From ZC4RG20 sp963702105 (lineage in GTDB: Bacteria > Pseudomonadota > Gammaproteobacteria > Steroidobacterales > Rariloculaceae), in the NCBI GenBank assembly GCA_963702105.1, contig OY969712.1, positions 4,030,001-4,094,000 on the forward strand: a stretch of DNA of 64,000 nt. Reading direction: 5' to 3'. Position numbers and translations under genes: made by a program. Within the stretch, counting starts at the first letter, position 1; every line of letters begins with the position of its first letter. The notes below the pieces were generated by a model. It made no database searches. It was not told where the DNA came from and saw only the letters and a program-made list of their open reading frames with translations. Positions 57,125-64,000 of the stretch are shown piece after piece.

Positions 57125-57807
57125 TGGCCTCCTGGTTCGTGACGGGCACGGGCACCGACGTCGGCAAAACCTACGTGACTGCGGCGCTCGTCGCGGCCCT
57201 CCGCGCGGCCGGCCGCAGCGTGCGCGCTGTCAAACCCGTCGCTTCGGGCTTCGACCCCGCCGCTCCCGAGTCGAGCGACACCGGTGAGCTCCTGCGCGCG
57301 CTCGGCCTTCCGCTCGAGGCCGAGCGCCTCGCCGAGATCTCGCCCTGGCGGTTCGCGGCGCCGCTGTCGCCCGACATGGCCGCCGCGCGGGAGGCGCGGC
57401 GCCTCGACTTCGAGGCGCTGCTCGATTTCTGCAGGACGGCCCGGGGCTCCGACGTGACGCTCATCGAGGGCATCGGCGGCGTCATGGTGCCGCTCGACGA
57501 GCGCCGCACGGTGCTCGATTGGATCGAAGCGCTCGGGGCTCCGGTCCTGCTCGTCGCGGGCAGCTACCTCGGCACATTGAGCCACACGTTGACGGCCGCG
57601 GAGCTCCTGGCCGCGCGCGGCTGCCGCCTCGCAGAGGTGGTCGTCAGCGAGTCGCAGGAGCAACCGGTGCCGAGCGCCGAGACCGCGGCGGTGCTGCGGC
57701 GTTTCCTCGGCGCGGTGCCCGTCACGGTGCTGCCGCGTCGGGCGCTCGCCGAGGCCGCGCAGGGCGCGGCGCTCTGTGCGCTCGCGCGGCGCATCGCCGC
57801 CGGCTGA
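57121..57807 (+). CDS. bioD: Dethiobiotin synthetase
   Basis: ATP-dependent carboxylase that closes the ureido ring of dethiobiotin from DAPA. The 228-residue product has the P-loop GTGTDVGKTYVT near residue 9, VKPVASGFD and the LIEGIGGVMVPLD segment. It overlaps the end of bioF. A GC-rich hairpin follows about 90 bases downstream. Confidence 0.94.
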   Translation: MMASWFVTGTGTDVGKTYVTAALVAALRAAGRSVRAVKPVASGFDPAAPESSDTGELLRALGLPLEAERLAEISPWRFAAPLSPDMAAAREARRLDFEALLDFCRTARGSDVTLIEGIGGVMVPLDERRTVLDWIEALGAPVLLVAGSYLGTLSHTLTAAELLAARGCRLAEVVVSESQEQPVPSAETAAVLRRFLGAVPVTVLPRRALAEAAQGAALCALARRIAAG

Positions 57808-57895
57808 GCCCACGGCACGGGGGGCGCACGGCGCAGGTGGCTCACGGCCCAGGTGGCGTGGCTCACAGACCAGTTGGCTCACAGCGCAGCTGGCC

Positions 57896-57927
57896 CGCGC
57901 CGCGGCGGTGCTCACCGCCGCGGCGCG
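57896..57927. terminator. 14-bp GC hairpin between bioD and the OmpA-like gene
   Basis: CGCGCCGCGGCGGT pairs perfectly with its inverse around the loop GCTC. No T run. It lies between convergent genes; upstream (57832-57890) are short degenerate GGCTCACAG repeats. Confidence 0.55.
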
Positions 57928-57954
57928 GCCCGGGACCTGACGCCGGTATCGCCC

Positions 57955-58704
57955 TCACTTCTGCGCGACGCGTTCTGCCTGGGCGGCCGCATTGTCGATG
58001 CTGATCTCGACGCGGCGCTCGAGCGCGAGCGCGTCGAGGTCTTTCGCGTCCGCCGTCGCGAGACGCTCGCCCTCGGCCGTGACGGAGATCCGGTCCTCCG
58101 GGAAGCCGGCTGCGACGAAGGCCTTGCGCACGGACTCGGCGCGAGCCGCGGAGAGCTGCTCGTTGTATTGCTCCTCGCCGCGCTGATCGGCGAAGCCGTC
58201 GAGCCGGACGACGACGCCCTGCATCGGCGCGAGCAGCTGCGCGATGCGGGCGAGGCGCTCGGCCGAGCCGTCCTCGAGCTCGCTCTTGCCCGTCCGGAAG
58301 TAGACCGAGACTTTGAGCGCCTGCGTCAACGCATCGCGGTTCGCCTCGCGCTCGGCCGCGAGCTTGGCCTCGACATTCTCGAGCTCGCGCTGCCGGCCGT
58401 CGAGGCGGCCTTGCAGCTGCGCCGTCTGCTCCCGGCTCTGCACGGCGTCGGTCTCCGCCGCGAGCCGCAGCTCGCGCTCGTGATGAAACCGATTGCCGAT
58501 CCAGCCGCCGAAAGCGGCCCCGAGCACCGCCCCGACCGGCCCGCCGGCCAGCGCGCCGATGGCCACGCCGCTCCCGACGCCGGCCGCCTCCTGCTTCGAG
58601 CTGCGGCCGCTATCCGCCCAGGCGGGCGCCGCGAGCGCGCAGGCGACGCCGAGCGCGAGCAGCGGCTTGGCTTTCGACTTGATGGAATGGGTCCGCTTGT
58701 TCAT
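57955..58704 (-). CDS. Envelope protein with glycine zipper, coiled coil and OmpA domain
   Basis: A 249-residue exported protein: signal peptide (to about residue 30, PAWA), a Gly/Ala-rich zipper (GSGVAIGALAGGPVGAVLGA), a charged coiled coil (about 80-130) and a C-terminal OmpA peptidoglycan-binding domain (VYFRTGKSELEDGS, YNEQLSAARAESVRKAF). The layout is like PdsO, but no sortase is nearby. AAGGAG supports the ATG at 58704. It is downstream of the vWA operon, after a repeat pair, on the same strand, so it may or may not belong to it. Confidence 0.86.
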   Translation of the reverse strand: MNKRTHSIKSKAKPLLALGVACALAAPAWADSGRSSKQEAAGVGSGVAIGALAGGPVGAVLGAAFGGWIGNRFHHERELRLAAETDAVQSREQTAQLQGRLDGRQRELENVEAKLAAEREANRDALTQALKVSVYFRTGKSELEDGSAERLARIAQLLAPMQGVVVRLDGFADQRGEEQYNEQLSAARAESVRKAFVAAGFPEDRISVTAEGERLATADAKDLDALALERRVEISIDNAAAQAERVAQK

Positions 58705-58830
58705 GGCTGAAGCTCCTTGCAACTGCTGCGTGCGAAGTGCACGTGTGCATTGCAGCCGGAGCCGCGGCCCGCGCAGTGCGCGAAGCTGCCTGCAGGCGGA
58801 TCAATCCTGGCGAATCCTGCCGGAGGCGGA

Positions 58831-58923
58831 AAGAAGAAAGGGGTCAGTGCCCTTTTTCGCCCCGAGGGGCGCGAAAAACTGCCGCCGAGCGGTCAGGCGA
58901 AAAAGGGCTCTGACCCCTTATTT
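58831..58923. repeat. Inverted pair of the GGGGTCAGAGCCC palindrome
   Basis: Left copy about 58834-58859 with the variant core GGGGTCAGTGCCC; right copy 58897-58923 in the opposite orientation. The right copy ends one base before the stop codon of the second vWA gene. Confidence 0.8.
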
Positions 58924-59943
58924 CTACATGTCCCGCCGCGTCGGCAGGCTGATGAAGGTCCCGCCGTTGCGCTGGCAGATTACGCGCATCATCGTCGCGA
59001 AGTCCGCGGCCGTCAGGAGCTGGCCGCCCGTGACCTCGTAGTACGTCGGAAAGAGCACGGCGTGAATGCGGACCCGGCGCCCGTTGCGGTCGCTCGCATG
59101 GTTCTCGCGGTCGATCTCGCGCACCGTAGCGTTGATGGCGCTCGAGCCCTGGGAGAAGTCGTCGCCGAAGTAGTAGACGGAAATGCTCTTGTTCGGGTCG
59201 TAGAAATCGTGGATCGCCTCGAGCAGGCCCTCCCGCGGAGAGGAGTTCGAAAAGGCGTTCCAGTTCTTCATGCCGTCGAGAATAAGCTTGCGCCGCGAGG
59301 GTGAGTCCGGAATCCATTCGTTCCGGTAGCTCTTGAACATGTACTCGCCTTCGTCGTTCATGACCTGGATGCCCTTGACGTGCGGATACACCTCGAGGGT
59401 CTGGCTCAGCTCCTTCATGACGCGGTCCCATTGGTACTGCTTCATGCTGCCCGACGTGTCGATGACGAAGATGATGTATTCGCTGTCCACGGGGATGCCG
59501 CCCACCTTGTACTCGTCGGGCTTGGGCTTGTAGTTGGCCAGCAGCGTCTTCATCTCGGCCGAGAGCTTCTCCTTGGCCTGCGCGAGCCGGCCTGCGAGCT
59601 CGCTCGAGACCTGGGCGTCGTCCTTCTCGTTCAGCATGGCCGCGCGGATCTTCGAGAGCTGCCGCTGCAGCTTCGAGACCTCGTCCTGCTCCGAATCCAC
59701 TTGCTTGACGACCGTGTTGCGCTCCCTCTGTACCTTCTCCGTGTCGCCGAGGATGTCGTTGAGCTCCTGCTCGTAGCGCGCAAGATCGCCGTTGAGCTGC
59801 TCCTCGCTCTGCTCGAGCCGGACCGGCTGGAAGAGCTTCGTGATGACGAGCAGCAGGATGATCGCCCCGAAGCCGCAGGAGACGGCGTCGAGGAACGAAA
59901 GGCTCATCGTGTCGATCTCGCGGCGCTTTCTCTTTCGCGTCAT
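58924..59943 (-). CDS. Membrane-anchored vWA protein 2 with ExbD-like helix
   Basis: A 339-residue protein. A basic start (MTRKRKRREID) leads into a single helix MSLSFLDAVSCGFGAIILLL (residues 13-32) that begins with the Phe-Leu-Asp pattern of ExbD/TolR/MotB helices (Asp19). A coiled coil follows (about 45-130), then a vWA domain with MIDAS residues Asp162, Ser164 and Ser166 (IDTSGSM) up to the end. It overlaps vWA gene 1 by 4 bases (ATGA). The topology (short N-terminus inside, vWA in the periplasm) is inferred from the basic start. Confidence 0.84.
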   Translation of the reverse strand: MTRKRKRREIDTMSLSFLDAVSCGFGAIILLLVITKLFQPVRLEQSEEQLNGDLARYEQELNDILGDTEKVQRERNTVVKQVDSEQDEVSKLQRQLSKIRAAMLNEKDDAQVSSELAGRLAQAKEKLSAEMKTLLANYKPKPDEYKVGGIPVDSEYIIFVIDTSGSMKQYQWDRVMKELSQTLEVYPHVKGIQVMNDEGEYMFKSYRNEWIPDSPSRRKLILDGMKNWNAFSNSSPREGLLEAIHDFYDPNKSISVYYFGDDFSQGSSAINATVREIDRENHASDRNGRRVRIHAVLFPTYYEVTGGQLLTAADFATMMRVICQRNGGTFISLPTRRDM

Positions 59944-61037
59944 GGCCAGTCCTCCGAGGGCCCGAGCAGCGAGCCGCCCGTGCGCAGCGCGAGCCACCAG
60001 TACGAGGGCGCCGCCTGCGGGTCGCCCTCCATGGCGAGCAGAATCGTGTTGACGGGCACGTCGACGGGCAGCTCACGCACGGCCCGCTTGAAGTCGTCGA
60101 GTCTTTCCTTGCCGGTCACGCCCGGCCGCGGCGGCAGCACCTCGCCCATGGTCGGCAGTCCGTCCGTGATCAGATAGATGTCGTCCGGCTTCGGCTCGAG
60201 CTTGCGCGTCGCGGCGAACGCGAGGCTGAGGCTCGTCGGCCCCTTGGGCGTGATCTGCTTGAGATCGGCGACGGCCTTGTTGAGCTCGCTGCCGTCCGTG
60301 ACCGTCTGCCACTTGCCGTCGGTGCCGTTAAGGAGCGAAAACACCTTGTCGTTGAACCCGTAGATCTGAAACTGCGTCCCGGGCTTGAGCTGCGCCGTGA
60401 GCCAGTCGATCGTGTTGACGGCCTGCACCCACTTCGGCGACTCGCGCTGCTCGAGCGCCGGCAGATTCCGGCGGCGGATGATGTTGACGATCGTGCGGTC
60501 GAGCATGCTCGTCGAGCAGTCCACGAGGATCACGACGTGCTTGCCGCCCATGCGCAGCCCCGTCAGGTACTGCCGGTTGCCCTCGCCGACCACGCTGCGG
60601 ATGCGGTTGCCCGCCTCCTCGGGTGTCACGCTCTTTGCCGACTGACGTTTGACCTCGGCCTGCAGGTCCTTGAGCTCGGCCTGCAACTCCTTGACCGTCT
60701 TGCGCTGCTCCGAGGTCTGCTCGCTCAGCGTCTCGGACTGGCGCTGGGTCGTATCGATCTCGCTCGCGAGCTGCTGCTTGACGCCGCCGAGCACGGCCTG
60801 CTGCTCGAGCAGCTTCGCGATGTCCTGCTTGAGCTGCACGAGGTTCTTGCGGCCGGCCAGCACCTTGAGCTCGACCTTGTCTACCGCGCTCGTGACGGTC
60901 TTCTCGGTCTTTTGCTGATGCACGTTGATGTTCGAGACGATGATCATATAGAGCAGGATGATCGCCCCGAACCCGCACGTGATCGCGTCGATGAACGACA
61001 GCGAGAAAACGCTGAATTCGCGCTTCTTACGCGCCAT
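59940..61037 (-). CDS. Membrane-anchored vWA protein 1 with ExbD-like helix
   Basis: A 365-residue paralogue of the neighbouring vWA protein with the same layout: basic start, helix SLSFIDAITCGFGAIILLYM (residues 12-31, Asp17), coiled coil (about 45-135), and a vWA domain with MIDAS Asp173, Ser175 and Ser177 (VDCSTSM). The shared GFGAIILL segment in both helices suggests they pack against a common partner. It overlaps the FHA gene upstream by 11 bases and vWA gene 2 by 4 bases. Confidence 0.84.
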   Translation of the reverse strand: MARKKREFSVFSLSFIDAITCGFGAIILLYMIIVSNINVHQQKTEKTVTSAVDKVELKVLAGRKNLVQLKQDIAKLLEQQAVLGGVKQQLASEIDTTQRQSETLSEQTSEQRKTVKELQAELKDLQAEVKRQSAKSVTPEEAGNRIRSVVGEGNRQYLTGLRMGGKHVVILVDCSTSMLDRTIVNIIRRRNLPALEQRESPKWVQAVNTIDWLTAQLKPGTQFQIYGFNDKVFSLLNGTDGKWQTVTDGSELNKAVADLKQITPKGPTSLSLAFAATRKLEPKPDDIYLITDGLPTMGEVLPPRPGVTGKERLDDFKRAVRELPVDVPVNTILLAMEGDPQAAPSYWWLALRTGGSLLGPSEDWP

Positions 61038-62421
61038 GGACGTCTTCGGCTCCGGCTTGGACTCTGATGGCGCCGAGTTCCTCGCCCGGCGAGCCGATGC
61101 GGATGCGGTCCGCGACGTTGAGCACGCACTCCTCGACGCGCCGCTCGTTGACGAACGTGCCATAGCGGCTCAGGTCCCTGAGCTTGACCTCCCCGTCGCG
61201 CAGCACGATCTCACAGTGCGTGCGCGAGATCGCGCCCTGCTCGGGATCGAGGACGATCGCACGCCGCCCCGCCTGTTCCGCCCGCCCGATCAAGAGCCCG
61301 TCGGCGCCGACGGGATAGGCCACGCCGCGGTAGACGATGTGGGTCGGCACGTCGCGCTCGAGCGGCCGCTCGGCCCTGGGCGCCACGACCGGCACGGGCT
61401 CGCCGGAGACGCGCTCGCGCCACGGCAGGTGCTTCAGAAGCCGCACGGCCGTCCCGTCCGACTCGAGGCGGTCGAGGCCGGCAAGGCCGGCGCGCGCCGT
61501 GTGGCCCGCCGGCAGCGAGACGACGTAGGCATCGTCGAGCCGCGCGAGGTGCGCGGCGAGGCCCGGCAGGCCCGTCAGGCGCTCCGAGAGCTGCACGACG
61601 AGGCCGCCTTCGGCGCTGCGCGACTGCGCGATGAGCTGGACGATGGCGCGGTTGAACCCCGCGAACACGGCCTCGAGCGGCTCGCGCGCCACCTCGATGC
61701 GAAACTCGTGATCGCCTTCCGTGAGCGCGAACTCCGCTCGCTCGGTCCGCTGCAGCGCCTCGAGCCATTCCGGCAGACGATCGTAGAGGCTCTGCTCCGT
61801 CTCGGCGTGATGGAACGGATCGAAGCGCGTCGCGAGCACGAACCGCTCGGCGAACCAGCGCGCGAGCGCATCGAAGAGATCCGCGAGGCCGACGCTCGGC
61901 AGACCCTGCTCGGGCTGGGCGACGGCCTCCTCGCCCTGCTCGAGCGGCGTCACCGAGGCGCGGTGCAGGCTCGCGTCGACGTAGACGAGCTGGCGGCTTG
62001 GATAGGGCCGCGCGCTCGCCGCAACGGCCGCGTCCACGAGCGCCCTCACGGGCATGCGGCACTCCTCGGCGAGCCCGAGCAGCAGACCCAGCTGCTCGCG
62101 CGTGTAGTGGCCCGGCACGATGAATACCGCGTCGCGGTCTTCCCCGCCGAACTGTTTCCAGAGCCGGTCGAGCTGCGCGTATGCGAGCTCCGCCGCGCTG
62201 CGGCCGTCGCCGAGGCCGGCCGAGCCGGGCTCGACGCTGAGCTGCGCCCAGTAGCGGTTGCTGACGTGGCGCGGCTTGAGGCGCGCCTGCGCATAGGCCG
62301 GCGGGCCCGTTTCGATGTTGCGGCCCTCGACGAGCGCATAGCCGGGCTCGACGGCCAGCACGGCGTCGCCGTCGGCCACGACGAGCCCGGAGTCGTTGAG
62401 GTCGAACGCGAGCGTGCCCAC
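61027..62421 (-). CDS. FHA-domain protein with possible actin-like N-terminal domain
   Basis: A 464-residue soluble protein. The C-terminal 90 residues are an FHA phosphothreonine-binding domain (LLIGRAEQ, SRTHCEIVLRDGEVKLRDL, SRYGTFVN). The first 330 or so residues begin with a phosphate-loop-like FDLNDSGLVVADGD and have the alternation expected of an actin/Hsp70 (ASKHA) fold, but this assignment is tentative. The ends overlap the neighbouring genes, so it is clearly part of the operon. By family, FHA domains connect to Ser/Thr kinase signalling; one such kinase lies at 16.2 kb. Confidence 0.76.
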   Translation of the reverse strand: MGTLAFDLNDSGLVVADGDAVLAVEPGYALVEGRNIETGPPAYAQARLKPRHVSNRYWAQLSVEPGSAGLGDGRSAAELAYAQLDRLWKQFGGEDRDAVFIVPGHYTREQLGLLLGLAEECRMPVRALVDAAVAASARPYPSRQLVYVDASLHRASVTPLEQGEEAVAQPEQGLPSVGLADLFDALARWFAERFVLATRFDPFHHAETEQSLYDRLPEWLEALQRTERAEFALTEGDHEFRIEVAREPLEAVFAGFNRAIVQLIAQSRSAEGGLVVQLSERLTGLPGLAAHLARLDDAYVVSLPAGHTARAGLAGLDRLESDGTAVRLLKHLPWRERVSGEPVPVVAPRAERPLERDVPTHIVYRGVAYPVGADGLLIGRAEQAGRRAIVLDPEQGAISRTHCEIVLRDGEVKLRDLSRYGTFVNERRVEECVLNVADRIRIGSPGEELGAIRVQAGAEDVHGA

Positions 62422-62428
62422 GGAAGGA

Positions 62429-63277
62429 TCAGCTCGTGCCGTTGCGGCTGTGCATGTGGCGGATCAGGTTGTGGTCGACGTAGGTCTGCGCGTCGAGCAC
62501 CAGGCCCTCCTGCATGAGCTGCAGCTGATGCACGAGGAACATGAGGACGATCGAGATCAGCAGCGCGACGAGCGTCGAGTTGAACGCCAACCCCAAGTTC
62601 TGCGTCACGCCGCTGAGGTCGCCCTGCAGCGCTTTGTTGGCCTGGTCCATGGCCTGGCCGATACCGCGGACCGTGCCGATGAAGCCGATCGACGGGATGG
62701 CCCAGGCGATGTAGCGGATCATCGCGAGCTCGGAGTCGAGCCGGTCCCCTTCGGCCTCGCAGACCGAATTCGCGACGGAGGAGACGTCCTGGACGTTGCG
62801 CGTCGCACCGAAGCGGTCGAGGGCGGCGAGCAACAGCCGCGGCAGCAGCATTTTGCGAATCCGCTGCGGCAAAGCCTGCAGCGTGCGCGCGTACTCGCGC
62901 GTGTCCTCCGGCAGCACGCGCACGCCCTCGCGGATCGGCAGCATCTCGCGCTGCAGCAAGGCCCGCTCGCGCTGCGTCGCCACGGCCTTGTAGCCCATGA
63001 GAGCGAAGGCCCAGATCCCGAGGATGATCTCCGACTCCTGCTCGAAGTCCTTGATCACGACCCAGAGCGAGCGCTCCGGCGTGTAGTTGCTCTCCTGCTG
63101 CATGCGCAGTGTCTGCTCCGCGATGATGGCGCTCGCCTTCGGGCGCACGATCGTCACGTAGACCGAATGCACGACGATGACCGCGATCACGAGCGAGAAC
63201 ACCTGATACAGGAACTCCTGCGGAAGTCCCCGCTTGATACGGCCGACGCCGCGGACCGGTACCCGTTCAACTGCCAT
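62429..63277 (-). CDS. MotA/TolQ/ExbB-type proton channel protein
   Basis: A 282-residue inner-membrane protein with about four helices: FSLVIAVIVVHSVYVTIV near the start, a second near residue 85, then the pair in the family's channel region, AIPSIGFIGTVRGIGQAM and LAFNSTLVALLISIVLMFLV, whose Thr residues match the ExbB/TolQ pore. A cytoplasmic stretch of about 90 residues lies between helices two and three. It lies between the FHA gene and the Ala-rich protein gene. The usual ExbD/TolR partner is missing, and the two vWA proteins carry ExbD-like helices instead. Confidence 0.88.
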   Translation of the reverse strand: MAVERVPVRGVGRIKRGLPQEFLYQVFSLVIAVIVVHSVYVTIVRPKASAIIAEQTLRMQQESNYTPERSLWVVIKDFEQESEIILGIWAFALMGYKAVATQRERALLQREMLPIREGVRVLPEDTREYARTLQALPQRIRKMLLPRLLLAALDRFGATRNVQDVSSVANSVCEAEGDRLDSELAMIRYIAWAIPSIGFIGTVRGIGQAMDQANKALQGDLSGVTQNLGLAFNSTLVALLISIVLMFLVHQLQLMQEGLVLDAQTYVDHNLIRHMHSRNGTS

Positions 63278-63298
63278 GACGACTCCTAGACTGCAAGG

Positions 63299-63751
63299 CT
63301 AAATATCGGCGGGAAACGTAACTTCCTGGTCGGGCTCGATCTGCTCGCTCGGCACGAATTCCCCGGGATCCTTCGGCGCGGCTTCGCCCGCGGCGCCCTT
63401 CTTCTGGCCGGCCGCGGGCGCGCCCGATTTCGCGCCGCCGGCGGCCGCCGCAGCGCTCTTGCCCGACGCGTTAGCGCCCGCCGCAGCGCTCTTGCCCGAC
63501 GCGTTAGCGCCCGCCGCAGCGGGCCCGGCCGAAGCCGAAGCCGAAGCCGAATCGGCCGGCTTCACGGCCCCGGCTGCAGGTGAGGCCGCATTGCCGGCCG
63601 ATGGCGCGGAGGGCGTCGCTGCTTGGGCCGCCGCCCGGCTCGAAGGCGCGGCGGCGGCCGCGCCGCCCGCGGGCGACTGCGCGTGGACGACCACCGAGAA
63701 CGCGGAGAGCCCGAGCGCGGCGGCCACCCATACGATCCTTTCGATCTTCAT
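63299..63751 (-). CDS. Secreted Ala-rich protein with conserved C-terminal motif
   Basis: A 150-residue exported protein: signal peptide (to about residue 25, VHAQ), a long Ala/Gly/Ser low-complexity region partly made by a 33-bp DNA duplication, and a C-terminus EFVPSEQIEPDQEVTFPADI that looks conserved and structured in contrast to the rest. The motif may be the binding end of a flexible tether. It is in the operon between the FGE-fold gene and the channel gene. Confidence 0.74.
   Translation of the reverse strand: MKIERIVWVAAALGLSAFSVVVHAQSPAGGAAAAAPSSRAAAQAATPSAPSAGNAASPAAGAVKPADSASASASAGPAAAGANASGKSAAAGANASGKSAAAAAGGAKSGAPAAGQKKGAAGEAAPKDPGEFVPSEQIEPDQEVTFPADI
63447..63512. repeat. Perfect 33-bp tandem duplication within the Ala-rich gene
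   Basis: Units 63447-63479 and 63480-63512 are identical and encode two copies of an 11-residue unit containing ANASGKSAAAG. A hexameric repeat (GAAGCC, about 63531-63553) follows and encodes Ser/Ala pairs. Confidence 0.85.
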
Positions 63752-63769
63752 CGCCCCTCCTTCACTGCG

Positions 63770-64000
63770 TCACTGCAGATTACGGGCAAGCCGGAAACCC
63801 AAATCCTCGCGCCCTTCGTCAGCGTAGTCTCGATAAGCCATGCGCAGATCCGTGACGGTCGCGCTGCGCCAGCTCGGGCCGCGTACGACGTGGAACCGCC
63901 CGTCGGTCGGCCCGAGCGGGTCCACGCTGACCTTATCCCCGGAGCCGGGCTCGACGCTCAGCGAATAGAAATCCTGCGTCCACTCGCTGACGTTGCCGCC
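63770..64000 (-). CDS. Formylglycine-generating-enzyme-fold (SUMF1) protein, C-terminal part
   Basis: Only the last 76 codons lie in the window; the gene continues past the right edge. The translation includes GGNVSEWTQDFYSL, FHVVRGPSWRSATVTDLRM and EDLGFRLARNLQ, the C-terminal signature of the FGE-sulfatase/SUMF1 fold (normally GNVWEW...RGGSWR...GFRLAR). Many members have no formylglycine activity and serve as structural or ligand-binding domains. The stop is 18 bases before the Ala-rich gene. Confidence 0.82.
   Translation of the reverse strand, partial: GGNVSEWTQDFYSLSVEPGSGDKVSVDPLGPTDGRFHVVRGPSWRSATVTDLRMAYRDYADEGREDLGFRLARNLQ

Noticed and set aside
57955..58704. Sortase-associated PdsO
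   Set aside because: The domain layout fits, but no sortase, PdsR/PdsS or LPXTG-like target is in the window; kept as a general OmpA-like protein.
58924..63277. Zorya anti-phage system
   Set aside because: A MotA-like channel is present, but there is no ZorB-type OmpA partner in the operon and no ZorC, ZorD or ZorE nuclease or helicase; vWA, FHA and FGE folds are not part of Zorya.

Overview
The window is GC-rich chromosomal DNA from a gammaproteobacterium. The gene orders point that way: prmB-aroC, psd-epmA beside efp/epmB, nrdR-ribD-ribE-ribB-ribH-nusB-thiL-pgpA next to nrdR-glyA, parC/parE, and a FimX-like degenerate GGDEF-EAL protein. No rRNA, tRNA, prophage, transposase or CRISPR array was seen. 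Almost every gene is housekeeping or conserved. The unusual content is a multi-gene cluster at the right edge and several families of non-coding repeats.

Layout. 1-5.5 kb: chorismate synthase (cut by the left edge) and PrmB, then phosphatidylserine decarboxylase and the complete EF-P modification set (EpmA, EF-P, EpmB). 5.6-13 kb: FimX-like protein, topoisomerase IV (parC, frameshifted parE) and a 6PGDH-like dehydrogenase. 13-16 kb: a rubrerythrin/Fe-S oxidoreductase/DUF3501 operon behind a promoter with a palindromic operator, and xseB. 16-25.5 kb: a Ser/Thr kinase with a cyclic-nucleotide domain, then the riboflavin/nusB/thiL/pgpA operon, nrdR and glyA (all minus strand; nusB frameshifted). 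25.5-34.8 kb: histone-deacetylase-like hydrolase, EttA, an MBL-fold protein, ApbE, LemA with an M48 protease, and a SYLF protein. 34.9-40.2 kb: a lipoprotein and a 1351-residue AAA/P-domain/WD40 protein. 40.2-47 kb: glpD, proBA with ilvN, and ilvB transcribed divergently from ilvN. 47-48.8 kb: a repeat-rich non-coding stretch and two tandem secreted paralogues. 48.8-57.8 kb: bioA, a phosphohexomutase, a DUF3775 protein with an acidic tail, lon (frameshifted), a universal stress protein, bioF and bioD. 57.9-64 kb: an OmpA-like protein and a tight operon of FGE/SUMF1-fold protein (cut by the right edge), secreted Ala-rich protein, MotA/TolQ/ExbB-type channel, FHA protein and two membrane-anchored vWA proteins.

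How the genes fit together. EpmA and EpmB lysylate EF-P at Lys34. RibD, RibE, RibB and RibH make riboflavin, but the RibA-like domain of RibB lacks the GTP cyclohydrolase zinc cysteines. BioA, BioF and BioD give three of the four late biotin steps. The right-edge operon looks like an energised envelope machine: an ExbB-like channel plus two vWA proteins whose single membrane helix begins with the Phe-Leu/Ile-Asp pattern of ExbD/TolR. This is the best candidate for an undescribed system.

Repeats. Sixteen copies of a short palindrome (core GGGGTCAGAGCCC flanked by A and T runs) sit between genes, often as inverted pairs like REPINs. Three larger palindromes share a conserved core but have unrelated, perfect 30-35 bp arms. 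Three core genes (parE, nusB, lon) each carry one extra base; uncorrected sequencing indels are the likeliest cause.
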